A stretch of 64,000 nt of DNA from Nocardia donostiensis (GCF_002081715.1 NZ_MUKP01000010.1:1-64000); one strand, 5' to 3'; shown: positions 1 through 9,140, numbered from the stretch's first letter. Numbers and translations: made by a program. The notes: a model not told the origin generated them from the sequence alone.

Positions 1-382
1 CATTCGGGTGCACCGTGACGCCGTTCGCGGCGGCGATCGAGGCGATCACCTCGTTGGTGTTCATATTGGAGCTGGTGCCCGACCCGGTTTGGAAGACGTC
101 GATCGGGAACTGGTCGTCGTGGCGGCCCTCGGCGATCTCGTTCGCGGCCGCAATAATGGCGTCGGCCTTCGCGGTGTCGAGCAGACCGAGATCACGGTTG
201 ACCTTCGCACACGCGGCCTTGAGCAGGCCGAGCGCGCGGATCTGGGCGCGTTCGAGCCCCCTGCCGCTGATCGGGAAATTCTCCACCGCCCGCTGGGTCT
301 GCGCGCGCCACAGGGCGTGCACGGGAACGCGGACCTCGCCCATGGTGTCGTGTTCGATGCGGTACTGCGTCTCCTCGCTCAT
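1..382 (-). CDS. fumC: Class II fumarate hydratase, N-terminal part
   Basis: Fumarase interconverts fumarate and malate in the citric acid cycle in the cytoplasm. The reading frame starts at the ATG at 382 and runs off the left edge of the window, so only about 127 residues are seen. The visible part carries family features: an opening that reads [17 protein letters not shown], the segment [18 protein letters not shown] near residue 24, and [15 protein letters not shown] near residue 102, which is the substrate-site signature of class II fumarases. Aspartase and argininosuccinate lyase share the fold, but the GSGTSSNMN block with the [14 protein letters not shown] segment fits FumC best. phoH lies upstream on the same strand, the same neighbourhood as in mycobacteria. 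It is cut by the window edge, not broken. Confidence 0.93.
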   Translation of the reverse strand, partial: MSEETQYRIEHDTMGEVRVPVHALWRAQTQRAVENFPISGRGLERAQIRALGLLKAACAKVNRDLGLLDTAKADAIIAAANEIAEGRHDDQFPIDVFQTGSGTSSNMNTNEVIASIAAANGVTVHPN

Positions 383-480
383 ACCTTCGACCCTAGGCCG
401 CGGGGTGCCGCAGCGGGGTTGCCACACCTGATGCGTGTATCACGGCGCGTCGCGGTGGCCGAACCGCCCAGCTACCGCAT

Positions 481-516
481 GCGGCGGCCTCCGAACCGAA
501 GTCCGGAAGCCGCCGC
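481..516 (-). terminator. Hairpin terminator after phoH
   Basis: An inverted repeat lies just past the phoH stop codon. The outer arms GCGGCGGC (481-488) and GCCGCCGC (509-516) pair perfectly, followed by one mismatch and a 4-bp inner stem (490-493 with 504-507) around a 10-base loop. There is no T run, which is common for actinobacterial terminators. It could also act as a processing or stability hairpin. Confidence 0.5.
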
Positions 517-529
517 CGAACCGGCAGGA

Positions 530-1879
530 TCAGGCGTTGGGGCCGTATTCCTCCAGCATTTCGGTGACCAGAGCGGCGATCGGCGAGCGTTCGCTACGGG
601 TCAGGGTGATATGCGCGAACAAGGGGTGGCCCTTGAGTTTCTCGATCACCGCGGCGACCCCGTCGTGCCTGCCGACGCGCAGGTTGTCACGCTGGGCGAC
701 GTCGTGAGTGAGCACCACCCGCGACCCGGTGCCCAGTCGGCTGAGCACCGTGAGCAGCACGTTGCGTTCCAGTGACTGCGCTTCGTCGACGATGACGAAG
801 GAATCGTGCAGCGAGCGCCCCCGGATATGGGTCAGCGGCAGCACTTCCAGCATGTCGCGGCTGAGCACTTCCTCCATCACCTCGCGGCTGGCCAGCCCGT
901 CCAGGGTGTCGAACACGGCCTGCGCCCACGGCCCCATCTTCTCGCTTTCGGTGCCGGGCAGATAGCCCAGATCCTGACCGCCGACGGCGTACAGCGGCCG
1001 GAACACCACCACTTTGCGTTGCGTGCGCCGCTCCAGCACCGCTTCCAGGCCCGCGGTCAACGCCAGCGCGGATTTACCGGTGCCCGCTCGCCCACCCATG
1101 GAGATGATGCCGACGCTTTCGTCCAGCAGTAGATCCAGCGCGATCCGCTGTTCGGCGGACCGCCCGTGCAGGCCGAACGCCTCCCGTTCGCGTACCAGCT
1201 GCACCCGTTTGTCCGGGGTCACCCGGCCCAACGCGCTGGAGCTCGCGCTCAGCAACCGGATACCGGTGTGGCACGGCAGTTCTCGTGCCTCGTCGAGGTC
1301 GATCACCGATTCGCTGTACAGCTCATCGATATGGTCGGACGCGACGTCGATTTCGGCCATACCGGTCCAGCCGGAGGTCACCACGTCCTGTGCGTGGTAT
1401 TCCTCGGCGCGCAAACCCACCGAGCTCGCCTTCACCCGCAGCGGGATGTCTTTGGACACCAGCGTCACTTCCTGGCCTTCGGCCGCCAGGTTGAGCGCGC
1501 AGGCCAGGATGCGGGAATCGTTGGTTTCGGTGCGGAAGCCCACCGGTAGCACCGCGGGATCGGTGTGGTTCAGCTCCACATGCAGGGTGCCGCCTTCGGT
1601 GCCGATCGGCAGCGGCTGATCCAGCCTGCCGTGCTGCACTCGCAGGTCGTCGAGCATGCGCAGGGCTTCCCGCGCGAACCAGCCGAGTTCGTGGTGGTGA
1701 CGTTTGCCTTCGAGTTCACTGATCACCACCAGCGGCAGCACCACACGATGCTCACCGAACCGGGTGACCGACCACGGATCCGATAACAGAACCGAGGTGT
1801 CGACAACGAAGGTTTTAGTGCCTTTCTCGGGGGAGCGAGAGATCGCCATGGGAGCGGATACGGAGCGTGCAGCAGTCAC
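530..1879 (-). CDS. phoH: PIN-PhoH family ATPase (PhoH2-type RNase/helicase)
   Basis: The protein is 449 residues. It has an N-terminal PIN nuclease domain beginning at residue 24 with [12 protein letters not shown], and a C-terminal PhoH ATPase domain with the Walker A motif GRAGTGKS at 263-270 and a Walker B-like [11 protein letters not shown] further on. This two-domain form is the PhoH2 type, known from mycobacteria as an RNA helicase/ribonuclease coupled to ATP hydrolysis. In mycobacteria it is preceded by a small antitoxin-like gene, phoAT; no clear counterpart is visible here. The annotated start is the first in the frame, and Met11 is a possible alternative. A hairpin at 481-516 probably ends the transcript. 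Function is by family membership; the domain assignment is secure. Confidence 0.93.
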   Translation of the reverse strand: MTAARSVSAPMAISRSPEKGTKTFVVDTSVLLSDPWSVTRFGEHRVVLPLVVISELEGKRHHHELGWFAREALRMLDDLRVQHGRLDQPLPIGTEGGTLHVELNHTDPAVLPVGFRTETNDSRILACALNLAAEGQEVTLVSKDIPLRVKASSVGLRAEEYHAQDVVTSGWTGMAEIDVASDHIDELYSESVIDLDEARELPCHTGIRLLSASSSALGRVTPDKRVQLVREREAFGLHGRSAEQRIALDLLLDESVGIISMGGRAGTGKSALALTAGLEAVLERRTQRKVVVFRPLYAVGGQDLGYLPGTESEKMGPWAQAVFDTLDGLASREVMEEVLSRDMLEVLPLTHIRGRSLHDSFVIVDEAQSLERNVLLTVLSRLGTGSRVVLTHDVAQRDNLRVGRHDGVAAVIEKLKGHPLFAHITLTRSERSPIAALVTEMLEEYGPNA

Positions 1880-2252
1880 GGTAGGCTCCTATCGCCTGCG
1901 CGGCACCCACACAGACAGTCTCGCTGGGCCGGTCGGTCCGGATGGCGGCGACTGGTTCGTCAACCACCACGAGGGCCGGGTGCCGGCCCCCTCGAACTGA
2001 GTTGCTCAGTCACGGTCAGGACCTCCCGAACGAGCCACAACGACGCGGCCCGCCACCACGAAGCTACCTGCGTTCGGGTGTAACGCGCTCGGAGACGGGA
2101 AAGCGTGTTGGTGAATTCGCCGTTAACACCCCGCTCCTGAGGAGCATTTCCGCTGCTCACGACCTTTTCAAGGGTTGCTGGATGGTTGTCGGACCCTGCC
2201 ATGAGTGAGAAACCATCCCGAAGACCGGAACGTATGGCGCGTACGAGGCAGA
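1880..2252. other. Gene-free spacer upstream of phoH
   Basis: No convincing gene is seen. Two short palindromes stand out: ACTGAG-ttg-CTCAGT at 1996-2010 and GCTCCTGAGGAGC near 2140, and either could bind a regulator of phoH. A reading frame of 80 codons on the minus strand (1960-2202) lies where mycobacterial phoH2 has its small partner gene, but it ends 80 bases before phoH and shows no recognisable features, so it is not called. Confidence 0.4.
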
Positions 2253-3602
2253 TCACTGTCCCGCGCGCAACTCCGCATGCAGCCGCTCGTACTTCTCCAC
2301 ATCGTGCAACTCTCCCGGGACGAACGGGGAGGTCTCGCCCCCCATCTGCTGATACCGCTGCATCATCGTTTCCAGCTCGAACAGCTCCACAGGATCGATA
2401 TCCGCACCCGAACGTTCCAGCTTGTCCTGCCACCGCGCGTACCGTTCGCTTCCCGCCCTGACCTCATCGGTCCACTCCGCCAGCGGCGCGAGGAGATCCT
2501 TGTCGAACTCGACAGGGGCGCTCGGCGGCACACCCGACTTCTCCAGCACGAAATCCATCAGAATTCTCGAATGCCGACCATGACTATCACCTTGGAAGGA
2601 GTGCGCGGAAATGAATTGCCGCTGGAATTCAGCGGCAACCGCGTACGGGTCGGCCCCAGGCCGACGCATGGCATCGTTGCACCAGTCGGCCAACCTCTCA
2701 TGGAGTTCTTCGGCGCGTTCGACCGTGCCGCAACTCGGGTAGAGGATCGCGCCGTGCTCGAGGACGGAATCATCCGGCCCCCTGAATTCCAGCATGGGAT
2801 CGGCTTCGATGGCGGCGAGTTCTTCCTTCGACAGCGGCGCGGTCGGCCACGTCGCCTCAGGCGGCCTGGGTGGCCCCTCGCCCAGGTGCCGCAGCACGAC
2901 CCCATGGGGTTTGGTGTGCAGCGGCCCAGGATGATATCCGAGTAACGGATTGGCCGCGACTGCGGCTAGTTCCTTCGGTGTCAACGGCCTACTCATGCCA
3001 CCGCGACCCCACATATGCCCGCGCAGCTGCCCCGCGACGTCGGGTCCCTGCCGACCGGTCAGCCGACGGTGCATCTCCCGCATGAGGTCGAGCGACATGT
3101 CACGGTGGAGGTTGCGCCGGGCAAACACCCGGGCGTCGAGCCATCCCGCCCAACTCACGGGACCGTCGAAGATCGTTTCCGGACGGACCTGGCGCGAGAT
3201 CAGAGCGATATCCCGGAACTTGTCCTCCATGAACAAGCTCATTTCGAGCGCGCGTTGAGCATCGGTCCGAATGCCGAGCGCCGCCTCCAGTTCACGTATC
3301 TGCTCGTCGATGTCCCGGTCCCGGAAACCGTACTCGGCGCCGGGGTCTCGTCCGGACACTGGTTGCCGGACATCCCCAGTGTGCTCGAGGCCGGTGCGCA
3401 GCCCCTGCGCTGCGGCGTCGACCTCGGACGCGGCGTGCTGGTTCGCCTGCCCATGTTGTTCCAGGCTTTTGCGCATCTCGCGTGGGACTTCGTGCTGCTG
3501 GTCGGCGATATGCCTCGTCGCGTCGTCGGCAGCGGACACGATGCGGTTGGCACCCTGGAGAAAAGCGTCAGCCAAACCCTTGGCAGGAGGGTCGACGTTC
3601 AC
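2253..3602 (-). CDS. Putative polymorphic toxin with Fic-like C-terminal domain
   Basis: The protein has 449 residues and no signal peptide. Residues 1-85 are hydrophilic and probably helical, like the export regions of type VII-secreted effectors, although no clear WxG is present. Two related motifs follow: PLTPKELAAVAANPLLGY (206-223) and PLSKEELAAIEADPMLEF (256-273). Residues about 290-365 match the Fic fold by pattern: LADWCNDAM, then DPYAVAAEFQRQFISAH, then HSFQGDSHGRHSR at 334-346, then ILMDFVLEKSGVPP. The canonical Fic motif is HPFx(D/E)GNGRxxR. Here the catalytic-type His, the Phe and both Arg are kept, but there is one extra residue and the GN step is altered, so AMP-transfer activity is uncertain. 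Fic enzymes modify target proteins with a nucleotide or phosphate moiety. No separate immunity gene is evident next to it. The toxin role is inferred from architecture and island context. Confidence 0.6.
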   Translation of the reverse strand: MNVDPPAKGLADAFLQGANRIVSAADDATRHIADQQHEVPREMRKSLEQHGQANQHAASEVDAAAQGLRTGLEHTGDVRQPVSGRDPGAEYGFRDRDIDEQIRELEAALGIRTDAQRALEMSLFMEDKFRDIALISRQVRPETIFDGPVSWAGWLDARVFARRNLHRDMSLDLMREMHRRLTGRQGPDVAGQLRGHMWGRGGMSRPLTPKELAAVAANPLLGYHPGPLHTKPHGVVLRHLGEGPPRPPEATWPTAPLSKEELAAIEADPMLEFRGPDDSVLEHGAILYPSCGTVERAEELHERLADWCNDAMRRPGADPYAVAAEFQRQFISAHSFQGDSHGRHSRILMDFVLEKSGVPPSAPVEFDKDLLAPLAEWTDEVRAGSERYARWQDKLERSGADIDPVELFELETMMQRYQQMGGETSPFVPGELHDVEKYERLHAELRAGQ

Positions 3603-3740
3603 CCTTGCTCCTGATCACATCGGCGAGCCGGAATCGTCTCGACAGCGCGCACGGCTCGAACCTATTGCAGGTTTCTATCACTATGCCGCAGGAATTCAGC
3701 CAGCCAGTATTGGGAAACGCCGCAGCAGGAACCCTTCGGC

Positions 3741-4124
3741 TCACCCGCGCAAGTGGCCGAGCAATATCGGTAAATGTCCGCGCTCCGGCTCTTTCACAGC
3801 CGTCAACAAGGTGACCGGCGGTTCGTTCGCCGCGAGTTCACGCAGCCGCCCCAACTCCTGCCGCGCCGCCGGTCCGGACAGCTCATCGGCATACCGCTCA
3901 GCGAACTCACCGCGACGCCCCTCCGGGTCCTCATGGAACCAGCGCCGCAGCTCGGTGGACGGCGCCACATCCTTCGCCCACTCATCGATATGCGCCTCGA
4001 CCTTCTTCAACCCACGCGGCCACAACCGGTCGACCAGCACCCGATAACCGTCATCCGGGTCGGGATCGTCGTAGACACGTTTGAGGCGGAAGCCGCGCGG
4101 CGGGGTGAGCGAATCGTCGGTCAT
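3741..4124 (-). CDS. DUF488 family protein (YeaO-like)
   Basis: A 127-residue cytoplasmic protein matching the DUF488 family over its whole length. Diagnostic pieces are RVLVDRLWPRGLKK near residue 28, WAKDVAPSTELRRWFHEDP near residue 50, and a final segment TLLTAVKEPERGHLPILL. The RLWPRG and APSTELRRWF blocks are the conserved core. The biochemical function of the family is unknown. The ATG at 4124 gives a normal-length protein. It is read toward the Fic-like gene with a 138-base gap, so co-transcription is not obvious. Confidence 0.85.
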   Translation of the reverse strand: MTDDSLTPPRGFRLKRVYDDPDPDDGYRVLVDRLWPRGLKKVEAHIDEWAKDVAPSTELRRWFHEDPEGRRGEFAERYADELSGPAARQELGRLRELAANEPPVTLLTAVKEPERGHLPILLGHLRG

Positions 4125-4243
4125 CCCGCTATCGCAGCATGACCGCGGTGTGTGTTCGCCGCGCCACGCTGCGCCTGTCTACGTCGCTGCCGGGTCGGCC
4201 GCAACGCGGCCACTGCCCCACGACCAGCGCTAGAGTCGCTGTC

Positions 4244-4516
4244 ATGGCCAGTAAAGAGGAGCTGGAGAAACTGTCATCCAAGGAGCTGCACGACCGAGCG
4301 GTCAAACTGGCCGTGCGCCGCGCCGACATCAAATTCCTGTGGCAGCTGCTCACCCGTATCCCGGCCGCTGAGGAAACTGCGGGCAAAACCGGGGAGGGTG
4401 AAGCCGACGTCAAGTGGGTGGTCCCGCTCATCGACGACTACATCCACGCCGGAGACGGTAAGCTCGCCGACGCGTTGCGGCCGTTCTACCTGGAATACCT
4501 CATCGAACACTCGTAA
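4244..4516 (+). CDS. Conserved small hypothetical protein
   Basis: A 90-residue, charged, helix-rich protein starting MASKEELEKLSSKELHD. It has a central FLWQLLTRIPAAEE and ends with an acidic-aromatic tail, LRPFYLEYLIEHS. The frame is open further upstream to 4139, but the ATG at 4244 begins the compact, protein-like region. I recall similar short proteins from other actinobacteria but cannot assign a family or function. It runs divergently from the DUF488 gene with 119 bases between starts, which may hold promoters for both. Confidence 0.65.
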   Translation: MASKEELEKLSSKELHDRAVKLAVRRADIKFLWQLLTRIPAAEETAGKTGEGEADVKWVVPLIDDYIHAGDGKLADALRPFYLEYLIEHS

Positions 4517-5098
4517 GCGTGACGCGATCGGTGTCGACGTGAACGCCGGATGAGGTTGATCGCGAGTAGCAGGTTCCCGTCGTTGCTCGTATCTCGGGTT
4601 CAGCGCCCGCGTGAGCCAGGGTGGGTACGGCGACTCGATTCGCCCGTCGCCGGAGCGGTTCGCGCTCTCTCGACCTGAGATACAACTTCCAGCATTCCCA
4701 GTGTTGGGAATTATGACTGCTCGGAGGTTCCTCTACTGCAGAAAGGTAGCGCCCAGCACAGCCTTTCCAAGGAATTGGCCCGTCCGGATGCCCAGGAGTT
4801 GCGTTCGCCGCTGATAGCCTGGACGGCGATCTCGACCTGATTTTGGTTGTCCTGGCTTGAATGAGGTTGCCGTGGGCCGTTTCGAAATCGACAGCCACGA
4901 GACAGAGCCCGTACCGCCGACAAACGCGACAACGGGAACCGACAGGCATTACGCCGAGACCGGAACCAGAACAGCGCTGTGGAAGGGTACGAGCCGCTGG
5001 CCCCAGCTGGTTTCGGGATGCTCGCCCGGCCCAGCCGGTGCACCTCCACTACCGGAACCGGGTGATCGGGCGGTACGCACCACTCGTCGAGCCGCGCC
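4517..5098. other. 582-base stretch without a supported gene
   Basis: Several overlapping frames are open on both strands, as expected at this base composition, but none has a good start, a ribosome binding site and protein-like content together. One plus-strand frame (4857-5102, TTG start) ends in a 4-base GTGA overlap with the next gene, so a short upstream gene or a decayed one cannot be excluded. No repeats or RNA genes are seen. Confidence 0.4.
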
Positions 5099-5536
5099 GT
5101 GACGCCCGGACCCGTCGGTGAGATCCACCGGATCGTGAACCGGGTTCTGACAGCGCCGGGTCGGTTCACCGAGGATTCTGTCTCCGAGGCGTGCTCGGTA
5201 ACACTGCGCAAGAGGGTGCGCACCAATCCTTATATGCACGAATTCGAGGCGCACCCCGAGGCGGGACCGTTTTCCACGATCACCTTCCGTGGGGCTGCGG
5301 GGTCATCAGGACGGCCGAGCTTGGTGATCATGGACGTCTCGGCGGAATGCCGAGTCACCCGGTCCGACCTTGCGGATTCCTTCCGCCTTTCCTTCGAGCG
5401 GGTCCATGTCAATCCTCGGATACCTCCGGAGGGAGTCATCTCGTTCGAGGAAGAACACGGCTGCAGAACGCTGCACCTGCAGTTCACCGCCGAATCCGAA
5501 ATACTGCGCTCGATCAGCGTGCACGAAGCGCCATGA
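5099..5536 (+). CDS. Hypothetical protein coupled to metallopeptidase gene
   Basis: A 145-residue protein of mixed alpha/beta character with no signal peptide or membrane segment. It begins at a GTG (MTPGPVGEIHRIVNRVL) and its stop overlaps the next start in an ATGA, so the two genes are translationally coupled. I do not recognise the family. Visible pieces include FSTITFRGAAGSSGRPSLVI and a C-terminal LHLQFTAESEILRSISVHE. Its tight pairing with a candidate secreted metallopeptidase suggests an immunity or chaperone partner, but in most toxin loci the immunity gene follows the toxin, so this is only an inference. An internal ATG at 5234 is an alternative start. Confidence 0.55.
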   Translation: MTPGPVGEIHRIVNRVLTAPGRFTEDSVSEACSVTLRKRVRTNPYMHEFEAHPEAGPFSTITFRGAAGSSGRPSLVIMDVSAECRVTRSDLADSFRLSFERVHVNPRIPPEGVISFEEEHGCRTLHLQFTAESEILRSISVHEAP

Positions 5537-6369
5537 GCCGAATCGCACGTCTCGCCGCGGAAGCAGCCCGCCATACCGGAAATCTGCTGCAACAAACCAG
5601 CACGGGACTCGCCAATCGCTACAAGACCAACGCCGACAAGTTGCGCAACACAGCTTATGTGACCACAGCCCAAGACCACATCGCGAAGATCCCCTGGAAT
5701 CGTATTGCGAGGATCTCATGGACGACAGCTTTCCTATTGGGGGGCAACCAGGTGCTGGTCAGCGACAGTAACCAGCACCCGTTGACCTACCACGACTACA
5801 ACGGGCCCGTTCAGAAGGTGGAGAAGCTCGTCGAGATGTCACCTACTCTGATGAAGCACTTGCGGGATATCGAGGCGGATGGCTGGGGGATCCGATGGGG
5901 TACGAAAGGAAGCGGATACTACGCCGACAGACAGAAAAAAATTATCAACATCTCGGTCGATGCTGAAAACAGCGACGAAATGTCACTGGTCGACATCATC
6001 GCTCATGAAGTCGGGCACGCCTACCATGGCGCCCTCGAGCCTCCTCCAGTAACGCCGCCACGAACAGGGATGACACGCGCTCAGTGGATCGAAGATCAGA
6101 TGTACCATGCGTTCTTGGACGAAGCCGAAGCAGAACTGGTGGCCGCCGGGATAATACAGGAGATTCGGAACAGTAAAGATCCTGGCATGCCATATATTCC
6201 GGATCTCGACGATGTCACCGGAAACACTTACAATAGCTACATTGGCGGAAACATAACACGAGAACAGGCGCGTACCAAGATCGCCGATAGTATCAACAAC
6301 CCCCAAGGTTTATGGTACAAGTATTATTATCCTTTTTATCAAAAATTATCGAACCACTACTTCGACTGA
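5533..6369 (+). CDS. Putative zinc metallopeptidase effector
   Basis: A 278-residue protein. Residues 1-75 look like a helical N-terminal region with a short hydrophobic stretch (SWTTAFLLGG, 62-71). The C-terminal part holds a zincin motif, HEVGH at 158-162, within VDIIAHEVGHAYHG, and acidic residues at 196-201 (DEAEAE) that could supply the third zinc ligand. This HExxH plus downstream Glu layout is that of gluzincin-like peptidases and of metallopeptidase domains in bacterial toxins. The ATG at 5533 overlaps the previous stop; a longer frame back to 5191 only reads through that gene. The last 200 bases are strikingly AT-rich with rare codons for this genome, a sign of transfer. Substrate unknown. 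The zinc site is well supported, the effector role inferred. Confidence 0.6.
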   Translation: MSRIARLAAEAARHTGNLLQQTSTGLANRYKTNADKLRNTAYVTTAQDHIAKIPWNRIARISWTTAFLLGGNQVLVSDSNQHPLTYHDYNGPVQKVEKLVEMSPTLMKHLRDIEADGWGIRWGTKGSGYYADRQKKIINISVDAENSDEMSLVDIIAHEVGHAYHGALEPPPVTPPRTGMTRAQWIEDQMYHAFLDEAEAELVAAGIIQEIRNSKDPGMPYIPDLDDVTGNTYNSYIGGNITREQARTKIADSINNPQGLWYKYYYPFYQKLSNHYFD

Positions 6370-6702
6370 CCCCACCCGGCCCGGATAGTCGGCGGACGCT
6401 CGGTCGCCCCGCGGGCGATGTGCGAGCATCCGATGCCCGGCAAACGGCTCATCCGAGTCGACAGCGATGACCAGGTTCAGGGGTCGCAAGCGAGACCGGT
6501 CGCCGGTCGTCGGTCCGGCTGCGGTAATGTCGCTGCCATGTCTGGTGCTTCATGCGCGGCCGCTGCTGCCGCGGTGACTCGGACGCTCCGCTAGCGGCGG
6601 GGCGTTCGTCTCACTTCTGCTGAACGTTCTGTCGCTTCGTGGTTGAACCGGAGCGGCAATTTTGTGCTGCTCGGAACTTCTTCTGAGCAACGGAGCAACG
6701 TA

Positions 6703-8115
6703 GTGTTTTCGGGCATTCTTTCATCGCGCCAGGACGGATCGTCCTCGGTGCGCGCATGGCTGGTGTTGTGCGGCATGGCTATGCTGCAATTCTTCATCGC
6801 GGTCGACGTGACCGTGGTCAATATCGCCCTGCCGTCGATCGGTGCCGACTTCGGCGTCGATGGACACGAGCTGACCTGGGTCGTCGTCGGGTACACAATC
6901 ACCGGCGGCGGGCTGCTGATGCTCGGCGGACGTCTAGGTGACGTGCTCGGCAGGCGCCGGATCCTCTTGCTGGGCACGACACTTTTCGGTGCCGCGTCCT
7001 TACTGGCCGGGCTCGCGCCGTCGTTTTCCCTGCTGGTGGCGGCGCGGCTGCTGCAGGGCGCGGGCGAAGCGATCGCACTTCCGGCGGCGATGGCGGTGAT
7101 CGTGCTCATGTTCCCCGAGGGTCCGCGCAGGTCACGGGCGTTGAGTGTGTGGGCGGCGGTGGCGAGCTGCGGGCTCGTCCTCGGGTTCGTGCTTTCCGGG
7201 ATCATTACGGAGCTGCTCGGCTGGCGGTGGATCTTCCTGGTGTCGGTGCCGTTCATCGTGATCGTGATCGCCGCAGTGGTTTTCCTCGTGCCGAATGATC
7301 CACCCGCCGAACGCATGCCGCTGGACCTGCCCGGGTCGCTCCTGCTGACCGCGGCGCCGCTGCTGTTCACTCTGGGGGTTGTCGAAGCAGGAAAAACGGA
7401 TAGCGCGCCATGGCTTTCGCTGGTGGCGTTGGGCGGCGCGATAGCAGCGGGGGCTCTGTTTTTCAGGGCCGAGCGTCGTTCGCCGAATCCGCTTGTGCCG
7501 CTGAGGTTCTTCCGTCACCGGTCACGCGTGCTGGCGAACCTTGCGACCGCTCTGCTGAGCGCGGCGCTGTCCACCTCATTCCTGTTGTTCACCTATTACC
7601 TGCAGGACCGGCTGGGTGCGAGCCCATTCGAGGCCGGTCTGACACTGTTGCCCCTGGCCTTGTCTCTGATCGTGGCGTCCGTGCTGGTTCCCCGGCTGCT
7701 CGGGCAGTGGGGTGCGCGGGTGTGTGTCCTGGCCGGGATCGGTTTCACCGTGCTGGCGATGGCCGCCATCGCCCTGGTCTCCCACCTCGGCGCGACCGGT
7801 CCGGCAATGATCCCGGCCATGATGCTCATCGCTGCCGGGATGGGATTCGGGATCGTCGGGTTGCAGTATGTGGCGGTGACCGGCGTGACCGAAGCGGATG
7901 CCGGTATCGCTTCCGGTGTCCAGCGAGCCGCCGACCAACTGGGCGGTTCCACCGGGATCACGCTCTACGTCGGTATCGGATTCGCTCCCGCCCTGAGCGG
8001 CACCGACCCGTTCCTCACCAGCAGCCTCCTGGCCGTCGCCGGGCTCGCCGCCGCCGGGCTCGTTGCTTGGCGGATCTCCATACCCACCGCTGAGCCGGAG
8101 GTAACGGTCAGCTGA
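6703..8115 (+). CDS. MFS drug efflux transporter, EmrB/QacA (DHA2) type
   Basis: A proton-driven multidrug exporter of the inner membrane. From the chosen GTG the protein is about 470 residues with some 14 hydrophobic segments. DHA2 signatures are visible: VDVTVVNIALPSIGADFG in the first helix, the motif GGRLGDVLGRRR after helix 2, and LLQGAGEAIALPAAMAV in helix 4-5. The frame is open from a TTG at 6643, but GTG 6703 has GGAG 7 bases upstream and starts just before the first membrane helix. Substrate cannot be told from sequence. The gene's last codons lie inside an 80-base segment that is repeated after the downstream toxin/immunity pair. Confidence 0.88.
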   Translation: MFSGILSSRQDGSSSVRAWLVLCGMAMLQFFIAVDVTVVNIALPSIGADFGVDGHELTWVVVGYTITGGGLLMLGGRLGDVLGRRRILLLGTTLFGAASLLAGLAPSFSLLVAARLLQGAGEAIALPAAMAVIVLMFPEGPRRSRALSVWAAVASCGLVLGFVLSGIITELLGWRWIFLVSVPFIVIVIAAVVFLVPNDPPAERMPLDLPGSLLLTAAPLLFTLGVVEAGKTDSAPWLSLVALGGAIAAGALFFRAERRSPNPLVPLRFFRHRSRVLANLATALLSAALSTSFLLFTYYLQDRLGASPFEAGLTLLPLALSLIVASVLVPRLLGQWGARVCVLAGIGFTVLAMAAIALVSHLGATGPAMIPAMMLIAAGMGFGIVGLQYVAVTGVTEADAGIASGVQRAADQLGGSTGITLYVGIGFAPALSGTDPFLTSSLLAVAGLAAAGLVAWRISIPTAEPEVTVS

Positions 8116-8173
8116 CCCTCTGACAGGGCTGCGCCCGCCCGGTGTGTCGGCCGGGCGCAGCCCTGAACAACAG
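8094..8173 (+). repeat. Direct repeat copy 1 (end of MFS gene plus terminator)
   Basis: This 80-base segment is repeated almost exactly at 9643-9723. The first 24 bases (from gccggag to gctgacc) are identical and include the last MFS codons and stop. The rest forms a hairpin whose two copies differ mainly in the loop region and at one stem pair that changed on both sides. The two copies bracket the toxin/immunity genes at 8433-9622. Confidence 0.9.
8124..8165 (+). terminator. Terminator hairpin after MFS gene
   Basis: The arms CAGGGCTGCGCCCG (8124-8137) and CGGGCGCAGCCCTG (8152-8165) pair over 14 bp around a 14-base loop. No T tract follows. It lies 9 bases past the MFS stop codon. Confidence 0.75.
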
Positions 8174-8432
8174 GCTGGAGAACAACGGCGAGATCAAGCC
8201 GCTACCGCTACCCCGCCCGCCAAATTTGCAGTACATTTCGTCTCACAGTGCCCGCTTTCTCCTACAGAAACCGTTTTCGCGCTGTCACAAAGGAATACAG
8301 TCACTTGGATACCAGCTGGATTGATGACGAATCGGGACAAGCGATCCAGCCACGCCCTAGCGTCGGACACACACGGCAACGCTTTTACATATCACCACCG
8401 GCACCTGCCGGTCGCCCTTCAGGTGACTAGCG

Positions 8433-9140
8433 ATGGCTAGCCTTTCCGAGTGGTGGAGCCGCGTCGCTCAGCGGATCACTATCGCGCTCGGGAAGGGCGC
8501 AGGATCGGCCAAGGACCTGCCCGGCGGAACCGCATCCAATCTCCGCGGCGTTGCCACCGAAAAGGTGAACAACGATGGCGACCTTGCCAAAGGTATGCCG
8601 CAACTACCGCCGGCCCCGGTCAGACAAGCTCTCCCTCCGCCCGACCCCACACCCGCCCCCGCACCGGAACCCGCGGCGGTGCAGACCAGAACGGAAAACC
8701 GGGACATCCCCCCGGCTACCCTCGAAAACTCACTGACCAATCTCGCCCCAGGCAGCAACGAGCGGCTGAGCAGGTTCGGACCGGGAAACGGGTTCAGCGG
8801 CGTATACCACCCCGAGAGCGGCAAGATCCTGGCATACCCCAGCGGCGACACGCGATACATCGATTCCGGCGAGCGGCCCGCCAATCTGCTGACGCGATTC
8901 GGTGGGCATGCCGATGTGAACGATATCTTCTGCGACCTCACCGGATTCAACCACAGAGACAACGTCGGGTTCGTGGCACTGCTCCGTGACGACGGGTCCT
9001 TGGGATGCCGATGGAACTCCGCGAGCGTCAACGGCGAGAACCCCAGCTTTCCCGGCACCGCCGTACCGGATGAGATACGCCCGGGACTCATGAAAGCATT
9101 GCAGGAATCAACTGGCCGCAATGTGGAGTCGGATACATGA
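8433..9140 (+). CDS. Putative polymorphic toxin, partner of SUKH protein
   Basis: A 235-residue protein without signal peptide. Residues 1-50 are a short N-terminal module (MASLSEWWSRVAQRITIAL), followed by a proline/alanine linker around 57-85 (ALPPPDPTPAPAPEPAAV). A globular C-terminal domain of about 130 residues contains GPGNGFSGVYHPESGKILAY and RFGGHADVND. An N-module, Pro-rich linker and variable C-terminal domain is the layout of secreted toxins, and the next gene encodes an immunity-type protein in a 4-base overlap. I do not recognise the toxin domain; possible catalytic residues include the His and Asp in GGHADVND. The ATG has AGGTG 7 bases upstream. The toxin role is inferred mainly from the partner. 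Confidence 0.6.
   Translation: MASLSEWWSRVAQRITIALGKGAGSAKDLPGGTASNLRGVATEKVNNDGDLAKGMPQLPPAPVRQALPPPDPTPAPAPEPAAVQTRTENRDIPPATLENSLTNLAPGSNERLSRFGPGNGFSGVYHPESGKILAYPSGDTRYIDSGERPANLLTRFGGHADVNDIFCDLTGFNHRDNVGFVALLRDDGSLGCRWNSASVNGENPSFPGTAVPDEIRPGLMKALQESTGRNVESDT

Noticed and set aside
1960..2202. 80-codon minus-strand frame upstream of phoH, at the place of mycobacterial phoAT
   Set aside because: It ends 80 bases before phoH, has no clear ribosome site or recognisable motif, and does not overlap phoH as phoAT does.
4857..5102. 81-codon plus-strand frame ending in a GTGA overlap
   Set aside because: TTG start, no ribosome site and weak protein character; kept only as a remark in the gap description.
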